Below, in pieces: positions 47,126 through 56,559 of a stretch of DNA of 64,000 nucleotides. Numbering within the stretch: the first letter of the stretch is position 1; each line of letters begins with the position of its first letter. Under the pieces are notes generated by a model. The model saw only the letters and a list, made by a program, of their open reading frames with translations. It searched no databases and was not told where the DNA came from. The DNA comes from Rallus limicola. Taxonomy: Eukaryota > Chordata > Aves > Gruiformes > Rallidae. The DNA is taken from positions 1 through 64,000 of the forward strand of contig JAKCOZ010000006.1 in the NCBI GenBank assembly GCA_022605955.1. The letters are read 5' to 3'. Both the position numbers and the translations under genes were made by a program.

Positions 47126-48286
47126 CTGTGGAAAAAACATACAAAACAGAGCAACAAGACTGTGTCTTCCTGGTTAGGTGAAAGTTCTGAGCTTAACATG
47201 AAATTAGGGTGAAGTCTGACAAACAGCACAGGATGAAAACTGTTTTGAAAGTATTCAGCATACACAACTTGACTTCTGAACAAATAGAGCATACCAGCAG
47301 GTAAGAAGCCACTGTGAGATGGCCCAGAATACTACTCAGATGAGGAAAAACTTCCATGCTTGCCCAATATTTCAAAACAGTTACAGAACTGCTTTCTTTC
47401 TAATACCATGTGGTCACTAGATGGAATCACTGAATATTTACCCATAGCAAGCAAGCTAAAAAGGGTTCTCTTTCTTCATTTTTTAGGCAAATACTTTGCT
47501 GCTTCTTGAGGAACCTTGTGGGTTCTTCTGGGTGAATGAAAATGCTCTCTGCTCAGAGCTTTACTGCTAGGGTTTTATGTAAGAAGCATGGAGGTGATAC
47601 TGCACATACTAAAACCACACAGACATGTGGAAAACTCCTGGAGAGAAACCAACAAATACATACATATATACCTCAAATAGAAAATTGGAATTTAAACTCC
47701 TCAGAATGCCAGAAACAAACTGTACAAGCTTCAGATACAGAACAACAGCTAGCCCACATTGAGCTGTGGACTATTTGTATTTATATGCCTGTACTTATAT
47801 TCTACATGCAGCCAAACACCAGCTTCCCTAAAGTCACATACACGCCCACCAGAGAAAAAGAAACCCACGTTAGAAACATCGATTACCTGGTTGTTGCCAC
47901 ATAAACATTATGAACTGTCCCAGTCTAAATGTCTCGCTTTAAAGTCTCCTTAATTGACATGTTTCTTTCATGCTCACTTGTAGCTGCAATGTCAGATTCA
48001 GCTTTGCAAGGCAGAACCTATTAACCTGCATCTTGTAGGCTTTAGCATGCCAGGAGCTGCATTAACCTATGAATTCCTGCCATAGCTTGCTGGATTATAT
48101 CTATCTCTTGCTGAAAAGCTCCACCAGTGAAGAGAAGGACACAGGCTTTGGAAGAAAGGCTACAGAGAGGATTTCTAAGAAAGAATTATCTTGTTAAGTC
48201 AAACCTAGGTCAGATAGCTCTTACAGACACATTATCAAGGGTTCCATTAAAAAAAACACCCCCAAAAATCCCAGGTTAAAACTTAC

Positions 48287-48496
48287 CCATTCTTGCTGGG
48301 AGCTTTGCTTTGGTCAGGAAGCAATGGCATAACTCCAAATAGTTTTAGGGTTGACAGGATGTCTAGGCATGGCCAACTTGCACTGGTCCAAAGCATAGTA
48401 ACAGATGTGTCCTTAAAGGACAGTTTGGCCTTCTGCAGTACATGCTCCTTTCCATTTTTGTCCTGCAGAACAATTATCCAACTCAAGCCAGAGGCT
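48287..48496 (-). CDS. Host-gene exon, intact in copy B
   Basis: Minus strand: acceptor TAACAG, 210 nt open in phase 2, donor AATGG|GTAAGT. The 70-residue peptide includes GLSWIIVLQDKNGKEHVL and LKLFGVMPLLPD, a well-mixed globular composition. It joins in frame to the exon at 46996-47125. Copy A has a 40-nt deletion here. I do not recognise the domain. Confidence 0.6.
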
Positions 48497-49230
48497 CTGT
48501 TATTTAGGAATTGAGAGGGAAGGAGGCTGTTTAAAAAAGTCATTCTGAAAAGGACAAAACTTAAGCAACGTTTTCAACAGAGTTTTCACATTTCTACTGA
48601 CTGCTACTTACCTTTCTCAGGCTATTTCATTTATAGACTATCACTGGATCTTCCCATTCTGATACACATTTTACAGCCCTATTTTCACCTCACCCCCACC
48701 CAGCATTTCCAAAGCCATTAACAGTCTCTGCATTGCTCTTCTGTGAATGTCTTCTGTGACAAGGCATTGCTCACCTCATAGCTTCTCTGTTTTTACAGAA
48801 ATGCCACATTTAAACTCCTAGGTGTCTCTCCTATGATTAATTGCTCACAGCATTCAGAGAATAGTGCTGCACCACAAAACCAGTTTCAATCCAACAGAGA
48901 TTACCCTTACAGTTACCCCACTGAGGCCACCATCACCAAGCTCCAGACAGGACCCTGCAGCAAGGCCAAATCACTGATGAATCCTCTGTTGTGCCATATT
49001 ACTCTGGAGACAGTTTCAAGCACTTCAAATTCCCTAAGCTATTAAAAGAGAGAAAATAAAACAGGACCTTGAAACACTCTCAAAAACTGACAAGGCTCAA
49101 AAAGACTATGCAACACAACCATGCTTGAAAGACATCTTTAGTCTCCTTTCCAATTTTCCCCTGCTAAGCCACTAGAAACTTTGCAGGTAAGAGTTCGGTT
49201 AACAGGCAAGATGTGTACCAATGCTTTGAT

Positions 49231-49590
49231 TATCAGAGAACCACAGGCTGGTTTGGCTTGGCAGGGACCTCAAAGCCCATCTCGATCCAGCACCCCTGCC
49301 ATGGGCAGGGACACCCTCCACTAGACCACGTTGCCCAAAGCCCCAGCCAACCGGGCCTTGAACACTGCCAGGGAGGGGGCAGACACAGCCTCTCTGGGCA
49401 GCCAGGCCCACACTGTCCTCACAGGGAAGTTCTTCCTCATAGCTAATCTAAATCTGTCCTCCTTCAGGTTAAAACCATTATTCTTTCTCCTTGTCAACAG
49501 TCGCTCTCCATCTTCTCTGTAGGCCCCCTTTAGGCACTAGAAGGCTGCAGCAAGCTTTCCCTTGGAGCCTTCTCCTCTCCAGGCTGAACT
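49231..49590 (-). mobile_element. CR1 LINE fragment, copy B
   Basis: Same insertion as 15705-16066 in the second block. Confidence 0.9.
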
Positions 49591-49884
49591 GTGCCCTACA
49601 TTGTCAACTGTGCTATGTAAAAGAATAAAAAATGTTACAAAAATCCCTGAAGATTCACTGGGAATTATGATCAGCCTAACACAAAGAGACATGCACATTT
49701 CAGCTTGGGCGCCAATCTGTAATAGACTAACAAAATTAACAACTACAAAAAAAGGAATTGTGTATCAAATACACCTTGAAGGGCAAGCAAATGTTTTCTT
49801 CTCCAGAAGTTCAATTAGATTATGAGATAAGGTTGTCACACACTGGTTTTGAAAAACACTGGCCTGTTCAACAGCAGCAGAATG

Positions 49885-50114
49885 GCTCCTTCTGGATCTT
49901 TCTGCTTAGCACGGCCCAGGCTATTCTGCCCTGCGTCTATGCTGCAAGCAAAAGGAGACCCAGTTTGGGCATGCCCTAGAGTGACATGCTCACACAGGCA
50001 CCAGGTACAGGAGCAATTCAGATCAGGAGCTGGATCCTGGATTTTGCAAGACACTTTTCCCAGTACATAACCTGTACTCATTCTGTTGCTCTCCTTTAAA
50101 CCTCTCCTCGCATC
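49885..50114. repeat. Left 230-bp direct repeat flanking the provirus
   Basis: Begins GCTCCTTCTGGATC and ends CTCTCCTCGCATC exactly at the first base of the 5' LTR. The matching copy is at 54658-54887. Host sequence, not part of the element. Confidence 0.85.
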
Positions 50115-50674
50115 TGTTACTAACGTTTGCTGATTCCTTGTAATTATTCGATAAATGTATAACAGAAATTAAATGGAAGCTTAAGAAACCTTCATGCTTG
50201 CTTAAACAAATAGAATGCTTATATGTTATCCGCAAGAATCCTTACATCTAGTGTATATCCTGTTATGAACTAGTTTCAAAAGAACAGAACTGGGATAAAA
50301 CAAGAACAAGCTGCTTTTGTGACAGGATGGGGCCCACGATTATGAGAGAGAGGTACAAGATTCTAATCTCAAGAACACATCAGTGGGCCAGAGTCAACCC
50401 CCGTGGAGAAGACTGAGAAACTGGTTAATAATTGGAGAAGAAAAATGAAGAAGAATGACATATATGGGCTATAGCAATTGTTAGTCGAAAGATGAGGTAA
50501 TAACCCCAAGATAATTGTATTGTTTATTACTGAGTATAAATATCTGTAACCCCCTCTCCCTTAGCGCGGCGTAGTGTGACTTCGGTCCCTGCCCGCCCGG
50601 CACCGCTGTTTTCTTTCTCTCTGATTAAACTGCTGCTATTACATTCAAGAGTGAGTGTAACTTTGTTGATCACA
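50115..50674 (+). repeat. 5' LTR of the copy B provirus
   Basis: 560 bp, starting TGTTACTAACG and ending GATCACA. A TATA-like element GAGTATAAATA is at about 50530 and a possible polyadenylation signal ATTAAA at about 50625. It differs from the 3' LTR at roughly 16 positions by eye, close to 3 percent. Confidence 0.9.
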
Positions 50675-50678
50675 ATTT

Positions 50679-50696
50679 TGGTGCCGTGACTCGGAT
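50679..50696 (+). promoter_or_regulatory. Primer binding site, tRNA-His type
   Basis: Eighteen bases starting TGGTGCCGTGACTCGG, four bases after the LTR. From memory this matches the complement of the 3' end of tRNA-His, the primer used by HERV-H-type elements. Confidence 0.75.
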
Positions 50697-50943
50697 CTGG
50701 TAACTGGCCCCAGACCTCTGATCAGGAGGCGCCCCCCTCTAATTTTGAGGGGCCTGAGAAGGGTCCTCTGTGTGGTCAGTCCCAGATTCTCCGAACGGCA
50801 GAGAAAGAAAACTTGGTTCCCGTGCACAAGGGGAATTCGATTCCAGTGCACGAAGATCTCGAACAAAGAAAGCCCGACTAGAGACAGCGAGCTTTGTGGA
50901 CCTCCAGTACGTATCTCTCGATTCCGGTTTTCCGAAGGTACTG

Positions 50944-50949
50944 GTAAGT
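50944..50949 (+). promoter_or_regulatory. Leader splice donor of the provirus
   Basis: CTG|GTAAGT, a near-perfect donor 26 bases before the gag start codon, in the position of the major donor for the spliced env mRNA in simple retroviruses. Confidence 0.5.
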
Positions 50950-50969
50950 CATTGCGATTCCGTTCGAGT

Positions 50970-51620
50970 ATGGGGCAAGAAGGAAGTAAACAGAGAAAAA
51001 TTCCTAGCCCAGATATTCCATCAGAAAGTCCTTTGGGACTCATGATCCGACACTGGGGAGAATCTGCGCCCCGGCGGGGAAAATCTAAAGAGAAAATGAT
51101 CTATTATTGTGTTTATATATGGGGGGGAAAAGAAATTGGGAAGAACATTTTTTGGCCAAAATTTGGGTCCTTCGAGGACTGGGTATGTCAAGCCCTAAAT
51201 TTTTATGTAAATAATAAAACCCCATATAGTCAAGAAGAAAGTCAATGTGCATTGTTATGGATTCTAGCGTCCAAAAGCGAAGAGATAGAAGCATGGAATT
51301 TTCTAAATAAATTACATCAGAAAACACATTGGGCCACTCAATCTTTAGTAGATTATTTTGAAACCAAGTTTACTACTATTGGAGTATATACACTAGCTAA
51401 ACGAATAATTATGGGATGTAATATATCAGAAGACAAAATATCAGTAATTGGAGCAAAAGGTGAGCCCTTTCAAGTCCCTGTCGTTAAAAATGTTCAGATT
51501 ATTAGCCCCAATCAACAGGTAAAAGGGGATCTCCTCCCTGTGCCAGAAGCAGAGTACAACTTACTAGGAAGAGATCTTATGACGAGTCTACGAATCGGGT
51601 TATTTATTAATAGCCGGTAA
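50970..51620 (+). pseudogene. Provirus gag start fused to protease end
   Basis: ATG at 50970 gives MGQEGSK, a Gly2 start like a myristoylated matrix protein. The matrix-like part runs to about 51340 (residues such as GSFEDWVCQALNFY), then changes abruptly to a protease C-terminal half with NLLGRDLMTSLRIG near 51560. Capsid, nucleocapsid and the protease active site are deleted, yet the frame stays open for 217 codons. Class: gammaretrovirus-like. The element cannot make particles by itself. Confidence 0.75.
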
Positions 51621-51624
51621 AGAA

Positions 51625-52090
51625 GAAGAAGTGGTGCGAAACGAGAGTATAAGGCTCTTAAATTTTTTTTTGGGCAAACAGGGACTAAAAGTTTCAAGAT
51701 CAAAGCTCCAATTTACAGAGGAACAAGTTAAATACCTGGGGCATTGGATAATAGGAGGGCAAAAGAAGTTAGATCCAGAGCGAATAAAAGGCATTTTGTC
51801 TCTTCCTGTCCCCAAGAACAAAAGACAGGTGCGACAAATGTTAGGTTTAAAATTATAGCGCACAAACAAAATTTCTATATGAAAAATTAAAGAGGGAAGG
51901 ACATTTCGAATGGAATGAAAAAGATAACCAGAGTTGGGAACAGTTGCTACAAAGCCTGGTAGAAGCCCCGGTATTAAGTTTACCGAATGTTAGGAAACCA
52001 TTTCAGTTATTTACAGCTATTAACGAAAATACAGCTTATGGAGTCCTAACACAAGAAGTTGCTGGATATCGAAAACCTATAATATTCTAA
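51625..52090 (+). pseudogene. Provirus pol fragment: RT thumb/connection
   Basis: Encodes FTEEQVKYLGHWI and DPERIKGILSLPVP, then after a frame change a piece with EAPVLSLPNVRKPFQLF. The RT catalytic YXDD region, most of RNase H and the integrase core are absent. Confidence 0.75.
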
Positions 52091-52109
52091 ACAAAAGGAG
52101 AGAACAACT

Positions 52110-52395
52110 CAGAAAGAAAGGGATAATAACCCAAAGGCCACCACTAGATCTGGCAATACACCAGGTACGACCTGGAGATCAAGTATTGATAAAATCATGG
52201 AAAGAAGTTAACTTAACCCCTCAATGGGAGGGACCTTATCTTGTTTTACTCACATCAGATTCTGCAGTACGAACAAAAGAAAAGGGGTGGACACACGCTA
52301 CTAGGATAAAGAAGATAACCTCACCGGATAAGTGGACATCTACACGTCACCCAGACTCCCTGAAACTTACCCTGAGACGGCAAACGAATGAATGA
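52110..52395 (+). pseudogene. Provirus pol fragment: integrase C-terminus
   Basis: Peptide IHQVRPGDQVLIKSWKEV and LTPQWEGPYLVLL, typical of the end of gammaretroviral integrase. The stop TGA at 52393-52395 overlaps the env ATG at 52392 by four bases (ATGA), the usual pol/env arrangement. Confidence 0.75.
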
Positions 52396-53310
52396 ATATT
52401 GAAGATCAACTTAGACATTGGTTTGGACTACCAGCTCATGAATCTATAAGGAAAGTATCATATGTCTCTTGGGTACAGGGGAGGATACCATATATAGGGG
52501 AGACAGGGGGCCTATATAGAGCCCAAGAAGAGGGTCGGACTTTGGCTTTATGCTGTGATATAGAAACTGAAATTCCTCTCGAGCCTACCTTACCGAGGCG
52601 AATACCCTGCTTGAAGCACCCTTTATTAAGCCACGAGGCCTGGGTTCAAAGCATTTGTTATAATTGTAAGCAAATTTGGAATTGTATTTCCCGGTTTAGA
52701 CAAGCTTACTGTATACGCTGTAGACAACACTGAGATCTTAGGTCAGGGCAAGAGAATGTACTTAGGCTCTTTTGCGGATGGGAACTATTAATCCCATATT
52801 GGTGGGAATTCTATGAAACTGATCGAAACAAAGTAATTCATAAATGCAGAAAATGGTTTAAGTGGAAACTGAACCAACAAAAAAAAATATTCTAGATCAA
52901 AGACCCTCCTATGCCTAAAGGAGTAGAGAAGAAAAACCGCCCCTGAAGACACTGAGCTGTTGACCAGAAGACAATTTAACCGGTTGTCCTTTGCCCAGGA
53001 CAGACCGTGGGAAAGGCAAAGCCAATAAAACATGTCCCCCGTGGGGATGGCCATCAGCCATTTGAATGGGTCTTGAAAGGATCTGGAAATGGTTCAAAAA
53101 ACAAAATCGTTCAGACGGTCATTACTTCAGGAATACCATACTTTTTAACTACTATGTGTTCTCTAGTCAATCAAATCAATAGCCGAGACAGAATACCAGT
53201 TACAAACACAGGGTCAGGAACCCCAATTGTTAAAGGAAAATGTGATGAAAGAATACCCTTTTATGGATGCCCTAGCTCTAATCCAGGAAAAGGGTATTGT
53301 AAACTATAGC
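52392..53310 (+). pseudogene. Provirus env surface subunit (broken)
   Basis: An ATG at 52392 opens 113 codons to 52733, after which stops and frameshifts accumulate. Cysteine-containing pieces (NCISRF, CIRCR) and, near 53260, a GCPSSNPGKGYC block remain. A similar SSNPGRGYG block occurs in the older minus-strand ERV env remnants, suggesting related env types. No functional receptor-binding protein is possible. Confidence 0.65.
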
Positions 53311-53448
53311 ATCAGCCTGAATTCCCACCGAGCAAAACCAGTTTCTATCCGTAAAATGGTATTCCAATGGAAGTTTAAGTTTAATGGTAATGAAACTTAA
53401 TACGCAAACCTTGAATTTTGTGTCCACGTTACAACAGAGCCACGAATA

Positions 53449-54030
53449 ATGATACATTCCTCAGCCAAAGTAATGGGAGCTCAAGAAAATGACTTCTCCA
53501 GATACAAAGGAGAGCCTGTAACAGCTCTTACTGTAGCTACCCTCGTAGGTCTCAGTATAGTAGGAGTAGGGATAGGAACTACCTCCATAATATTGCAACA
53601 AAAAGGACTGTCAGCATTACAGGCTGCTGTCGACGAAGATTTAGCGCAATTGGAAAAATCAATCTCGTATCTGGAGAAATCACTGACTTCCCTATCAGAA
53701 GTAGTCCTGCAAAATCAAAGAGGATTAGATTTGGTGTTCTTAAGAGAAGGAGGACTATGTGTCGCTCTGGGAGAAGAATGTTGCTTCTATGCAGATGATA
53801 CAGGAATAGTCCGTGATTCCTTAGCTAAAGTAAGGGACAGATTAGAACAAAGAAAAAGGGAACGAGAAGCTCAAGCTCCCTGGTACGAAAACTGGTTTAA
53901 TTGGTCACCTTGGCTGACGACTTTATTATCCACGATCATGGGACCTATGATTATTTTCATCCTGGTGATAACTTTAGGACCTTGTATTCTTAATAAGTTA
54001 GTGGCAGCGATAAAACGACGAATAGATTGA
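53449..54030 (+). CDS. Provirus env transmembrane subunit, uninterrupted frame
   Basis: 193 codons from ATG 53449 to stop 54028-54030. In order: a short leader-like N-terminus without a clear furin site, a Gly/Ala/Val-rich fusion-peptide-like stretch (about residues 24-45), a heptad region, the conserved LQNQRGLD block (about 89-96), a C-X6-CC cysteine motif (about 106-114), a second helical region, a Trp-rich segment, one long hydrophobic span (about 153-180) and a short basic tail. This is a gammaretrovirus-type TM subunit. It is the only env part without stops, in an element whose gag and pol are gutted. The ATG is probably fortuitous, so expression is uncertain. Confidence 0.7.
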   Translation: MIHSSAKVMGAQENDFSRYKGEPVTALTVATLVGLSIVGVGIGTTSIILQQKGLSALQAAVDEDLAQLEKSISYLEKSLTSLSEVVLQNQRGLDLVFLREGGLCVALGEECCFYADDTGIVRDSLAKVRDRLEQRKREREAQAPWYENWFNWSPWLTTLLSTIMGPMIIFILVITLGPCILNKLVAAIKRRID

Positions 54031-54077
54031 ATCGAAATCCTTACTATCCGAACCATAGAATCAGCAAACGGGTAATT

Positions 54078-54097
54078 CAAAAGAAAAGGGGTGGAAT
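54078..54097 (+). promoter_or_regulatory. Polypurine tract of the provirus
   Basis: aaaagaaaaggggtggaat directly before the 3' LTR, the expected primer site for plus-strand synthesis. Confidence 0.8.
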
Positions 54098-54657
54098 TGT
54101 TACTAACGTTTGCTGATTCCTTGTAATTATTCGATAAATGTATAACAGAAACTAAATGGAAGCTTAAGAAACCTTCATGCTTGCTTAAACAAATAGAATG
54201 CTTATATGTTATCCGCAAGAATCCTTACATCTAGTGTATATCCTGTTATGAACTAGTTTCAAAAGAACAGAACTGGGATAAAACAAGAACAAGCTGCTTT
54301 TGTGACAGGATGGGGCCCACGATTATGAGAGAGAGGTACAAGATTCTAATCTCAAGAACACATCAATGGGCCAGAGTTAACCCCCGTGGAGAAGATTGAG
54401 AAACTGGTTAATAATTGGAGAAGAAAAATGAAGAAAATAGACATATATGGACTATAGCAATTGTTAGTCGAAAGATGGGGTAATAACCCCAAGATAATTG
54501 TATTGTTTATTACTGAGTATAAATATCTGTAACCCCCTCTCCCTTAGCGTGGCGTAGTGTGACTTCGGTCCCTGCCCGCCCGGCGCCGCTGTTTTCTTTC
54601 TCTCTGATTAAACTGCTGCTATTACATTTGAGAGTGAGTGTAGCTTTGTCGATAACA
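54098..54657 (+). repeat. 3' LTR of the copy B provirus
   Basis: 560 bp, starting TGTTACTAACG and ending GATAACA; same length as the 5' LTR. The bases outside the two LTRs (GCATC before, GCTAC after) do not form a target-site duplication. Confidence 0.9.
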
Positions 54658-54887
54658 GCTACTTCTGGATCTTTCTGCTTAGCACGTCCCAGGCTATTCT
54701 GCCCTGCGTCTATGCTGAAAGCAAAAGGAGACCCAGTTTGGGCATACCCTAGAGTGACACGCTCACACAGGCACCAGGTACAGGAGCAATTCAGATCAGG
54801 AGCTGGATCCTGGATTTTGCAAGACACTTTACCCAGTACATAACCTGTACTCATTCTGTTGCTCTCCTTTAAACCTCTCCTCCCATC
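54658..54887. repeat. Right 230-bp direct repeat flanking the provirus
   Basis: Begins GCTACTTCTGGATC directly after the last base of the 3' LTR and ends CTCTCCTCCCATC. Same length as the left copy, with a handful of substitutions. Confidence 0.85.
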
Positions 54888-55491
54888 CCCTTCCTCTTCA
54901 CCCCAGGAATGAATTTCTGAAGTAAAAGAAATGTTGCCTATGCAGCCTTGAAAACTTCTACTTTTAACAGATGGATATTTTGTAACCTTCATTTTTAAAA
55001 AAAAACACTTCATTTCTACATCTTCCAAAGGAAAGGAAAACATTCTCAAGGGCTGAAGACACGAGAGCAAGTCCATTGCACTGGCTGGTTTTGAAGTATG
55101 GCCTGTGGTAAGATTTGAAATGATTCCTAACAAAACACTTCTAGACCACATGGACAAACCCTGCCTGCTGAAGGGCAAAATCAATGGCAGCTGTTACTCC
55201 CCCTCTTCAGAGGCTTCTAGTGGCAACCGAGATGCTCTGGCTTTGAGACACAAGCACCTCAATTTCCATTCCATCAGCTTTCAGCTTGTGGGAGTCAGTT
55301 TGTATTATTTTCACTTTCGTGCCCTGTAGTACTTGCAACGTGACTGTTGGGTTTTTGCTGGTCAGGGAACAAATCTATTTCAAGCAACACATAGAAAGTG
55401 TTAAGTAATGACAAAAGCTGTCTCCTTCCCCAAATGGTAAAACATATGTGGCAATAAAAATCAATTGCAGTGTTAACATCTGTTGTCAGCC

Positions 55492-55524
55492 AAAAAAAAA
55501 GGGGGGGGGGGGGGGGGGGGGGCG
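55492..55524 (+). repeat. A-run followed by long G-run (copy B)
   Basis: Nine A followed by about 21 G. Counterpart of 16629-16656; a site of slippage and of sequencing uncertainty. Confidence 0.9.
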
Positions 55525-55899
55525 GGAGGCATGGAACGAAACAGCTGTGAAACCCCAGGGTGTAGAAATGAGTTAGCAGAAAATCCTGCTTCCTCAGCAT
55601 TACTTCTAAGATTGGCACTTTACATTTCTGGAAGCTGAACCTGTAAGGATGAAGCTTAATCCCGCCTTCCACAAAGAAATCCTCACGCTTATTACAAAAG
55701 CATAACTACGCTGGACATCACATCAGCCAGCAGGCCAGGTAGACGGGCTCCTGCTTATGGACACTGCGGCCTCCCAGCTGAAGCACATACCCCAGGGAAA
55801 GCCCCACCACCCAGACAGAAAGCAGCACCTTATGCTGAGCTCTTCGTAAACCCAGAAAGGCCTGTGCATCACAAAAGCACACGACTTCTACGAAGACAT

Positions 55900-56512
55900 C
55901 CCCTTGCACAGGGCCAGGGGGAGGGCGGGGAGGCCACCACAGCCACGAGGGAGCAGCCCGAGCTGTGGCAAACGCTCAACTGGAAAGCAGGAGCTGCAAT
56001 GGGAACTACAAGGGAAACAAGAAGCCACCCCCCGCGGACAAGAGGACAAAGGAGGAGCAAGCAGCCCTGGGGCTACAGAGCTCTGCTCCCCACTCCAGCT
56101 TCCCTCCGGAGGCCTCTCCTCGGGCCGCGCAGGGACACCCTTACCTGGGCCCGGCGGCCCGGCCGAGCCGAGGCACGGCGGCGACAGCAGTGCGGAGGCT
56201 AAAAGGCCGCGGCGGCCCCCCCTCGGCGGCACGGCGGTAAGCCACCACGTCGGCCGCCGCTGCCGCGCCGCGGCTGTACCGCCACAGGGCCCTGCCGCGG
56301 GCCGTGGCCAGGGGGAGCGTCGCCATGGCACAGCGCCTTCGCGCCGGGCAGGGAGGGAACGGGGCGGTGTCGCCACCTCCCACGTGACGCCACCGTGCCA
56401 GCCCGGGAGGCGGCCGCCCGGGACGGGACGGGGGCTGAGCCCTTCCTGGGCCGGGGGAGAGACAACCTGCGGGCTTCGCCTTCGCACCTGAGCGCTTTAG
56501 CTGCAGCCAAGG
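55900..56512. promoter_or_regulatory. CpG island promoter, copy B
   Basis: Near-identical copy of the island at 17030-17640. CpG dinucleotides are still abundant in both copies, so neither has decayed by methylation for long. This suggests either a recent duplication or two promoters that remain unmethylated in the germ line. Confidence 0.75.
56145..56326 (-). CDS. First coding exon of unrecognised host gene, copy B
   Basis: Identical in protein sequence to the exon at 17273-17454, with the same CpG-island setting and the same GTAAGG donor. In copy B the exon that should follow (copy A 14975-15094) has been deleted, so a transcript from here would need to splice onward to the phase-2 exon at 48287-48496. 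That join keeps the frame, because both the first and the lost exon end in phase 2. Confidence 0.6.
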
Positions 56513-56559
56513 GACACCCCCTGTTATAAACGGCCGTGACGAATGGTAGAGTTCCATCT

